Below, in pieces: positions 5,066 to 5,100 of a stretch of 5,100 bases of DNA; positions within the stretch are counted from its first letter, which is position 1; each line of letters opens with the position of its first letter. Below the pieces are notes generated by a model. It ran no database searches. It was given only the letters and a program-made list of their open reading frames with translations, and was not told the origin of the DNA. Source of the DNA: Achromobacter sp. (GTDB lineage: Bacteria; Pseudomonadota; Gammaproteobacteria; Burkholderiales; Burkholderiaceae_B). Location of the stretch: NCBI GenBank assembly GCA_003454835.1, contig DMTA01000421.1:1-5100 (forward strand), in the 5' to 3' direction. A program made the translations under genes and the position numbers.

Positions 5066-5100
5066 TGCCTTCAGATCCCCTCGGGCGCACGGCCGGCGCC

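Larger units (their letters stand above)
4849..5100. other. Non-coding or undetermined right-hand region rich in inverted repeats
   Basis: About 280 bases upstream of the cupin gene contain no gene I can defend. The part next to the cupin presumably holds its promoter, but no good -35/-10 pair is visible; TACGAT on the minus strand (4848-4853) is the best -10-like hexamer. Beyond it lie an imperfect palindrome (4895-4914), a degenerate tandem repeat (4925-4983) and two hairpins (5008-5029, 5051-5065). Two open frames run through to the right edge: + strand from about 4854 (possible GTG 4896 after AGGGGA) and - strand 5098 to TAA 4943. Neither resembles a known protein. The density of palindromes suggests extragenic repeats. 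Confidence 0.5.

Overview
This is a 5.1 kb, GC-rich stretch of ordinary bacterial chromosome. Strong G/C preference at third codon positions, AGGAG/AAGGA-type ribosome binding sites, and a dense mix of LysR and GntR regulators suggest a beta-proteobacterium of the Achromobacter/Bordetella kind (Alcaligenaceae). That placement rests on general sequence character, not on a marker gene. No rRNA, tRNA, CRISPR array, insertion sequence or phage gene is visible.

Layout from left to right: (1) the C-terminal 123 codons of a GntR/FadR-type regulator with an FCD ligand domain (+ strand), converging on (2) a LysR regulator (- strand, 379-1266). A 205-bp divergent intergenic region with a good LysR-box candidate separates that regulator from (3) a tight three-gene + strand operon. 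The operon encodes an AhpD-like carboxymuconolactone-decarboxylase-family protein (1472-1951), an NmrA-like atypical SDR (1961-2716) and an Ohr/OsmC thiol peroxidase (2737-3231). (4) A second LysR regulator (- strand, 3243-4244) converges on the operon's 3' end with only 11 bp between stop codons. (5) A secreted small cupin protein (- strand, 4384-4818) is followed by a clear intrinsic terminator at 4317-4345. (6) The last ~280 bp (4819-5100) hold no convincing gene but are rich in inverted repeats and include a degenerate 35-bp tandem repeat.

Functionally the centre of the window reads as a LysR-controlled redox or organic-peroxide detoxification module. Ohr keeps all its catalytic residues, the AhpD-like protein keeps a CxxC-x3-H thiol site, and the SDR supplies a nucleotide-binding oxidoreductase. 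The inducing signal and the SDR substrate cannot be read from the sequence. The divergent LysR at 379-1266 is the most likely operon regulator. The second LysR and the cupin may be linked or merely neighbours.

The window is mostly a conventional accessory-metabolism region. The less explained parts are the operon's gene combination, the LysR-box geometry and the palindromic right-hand end.
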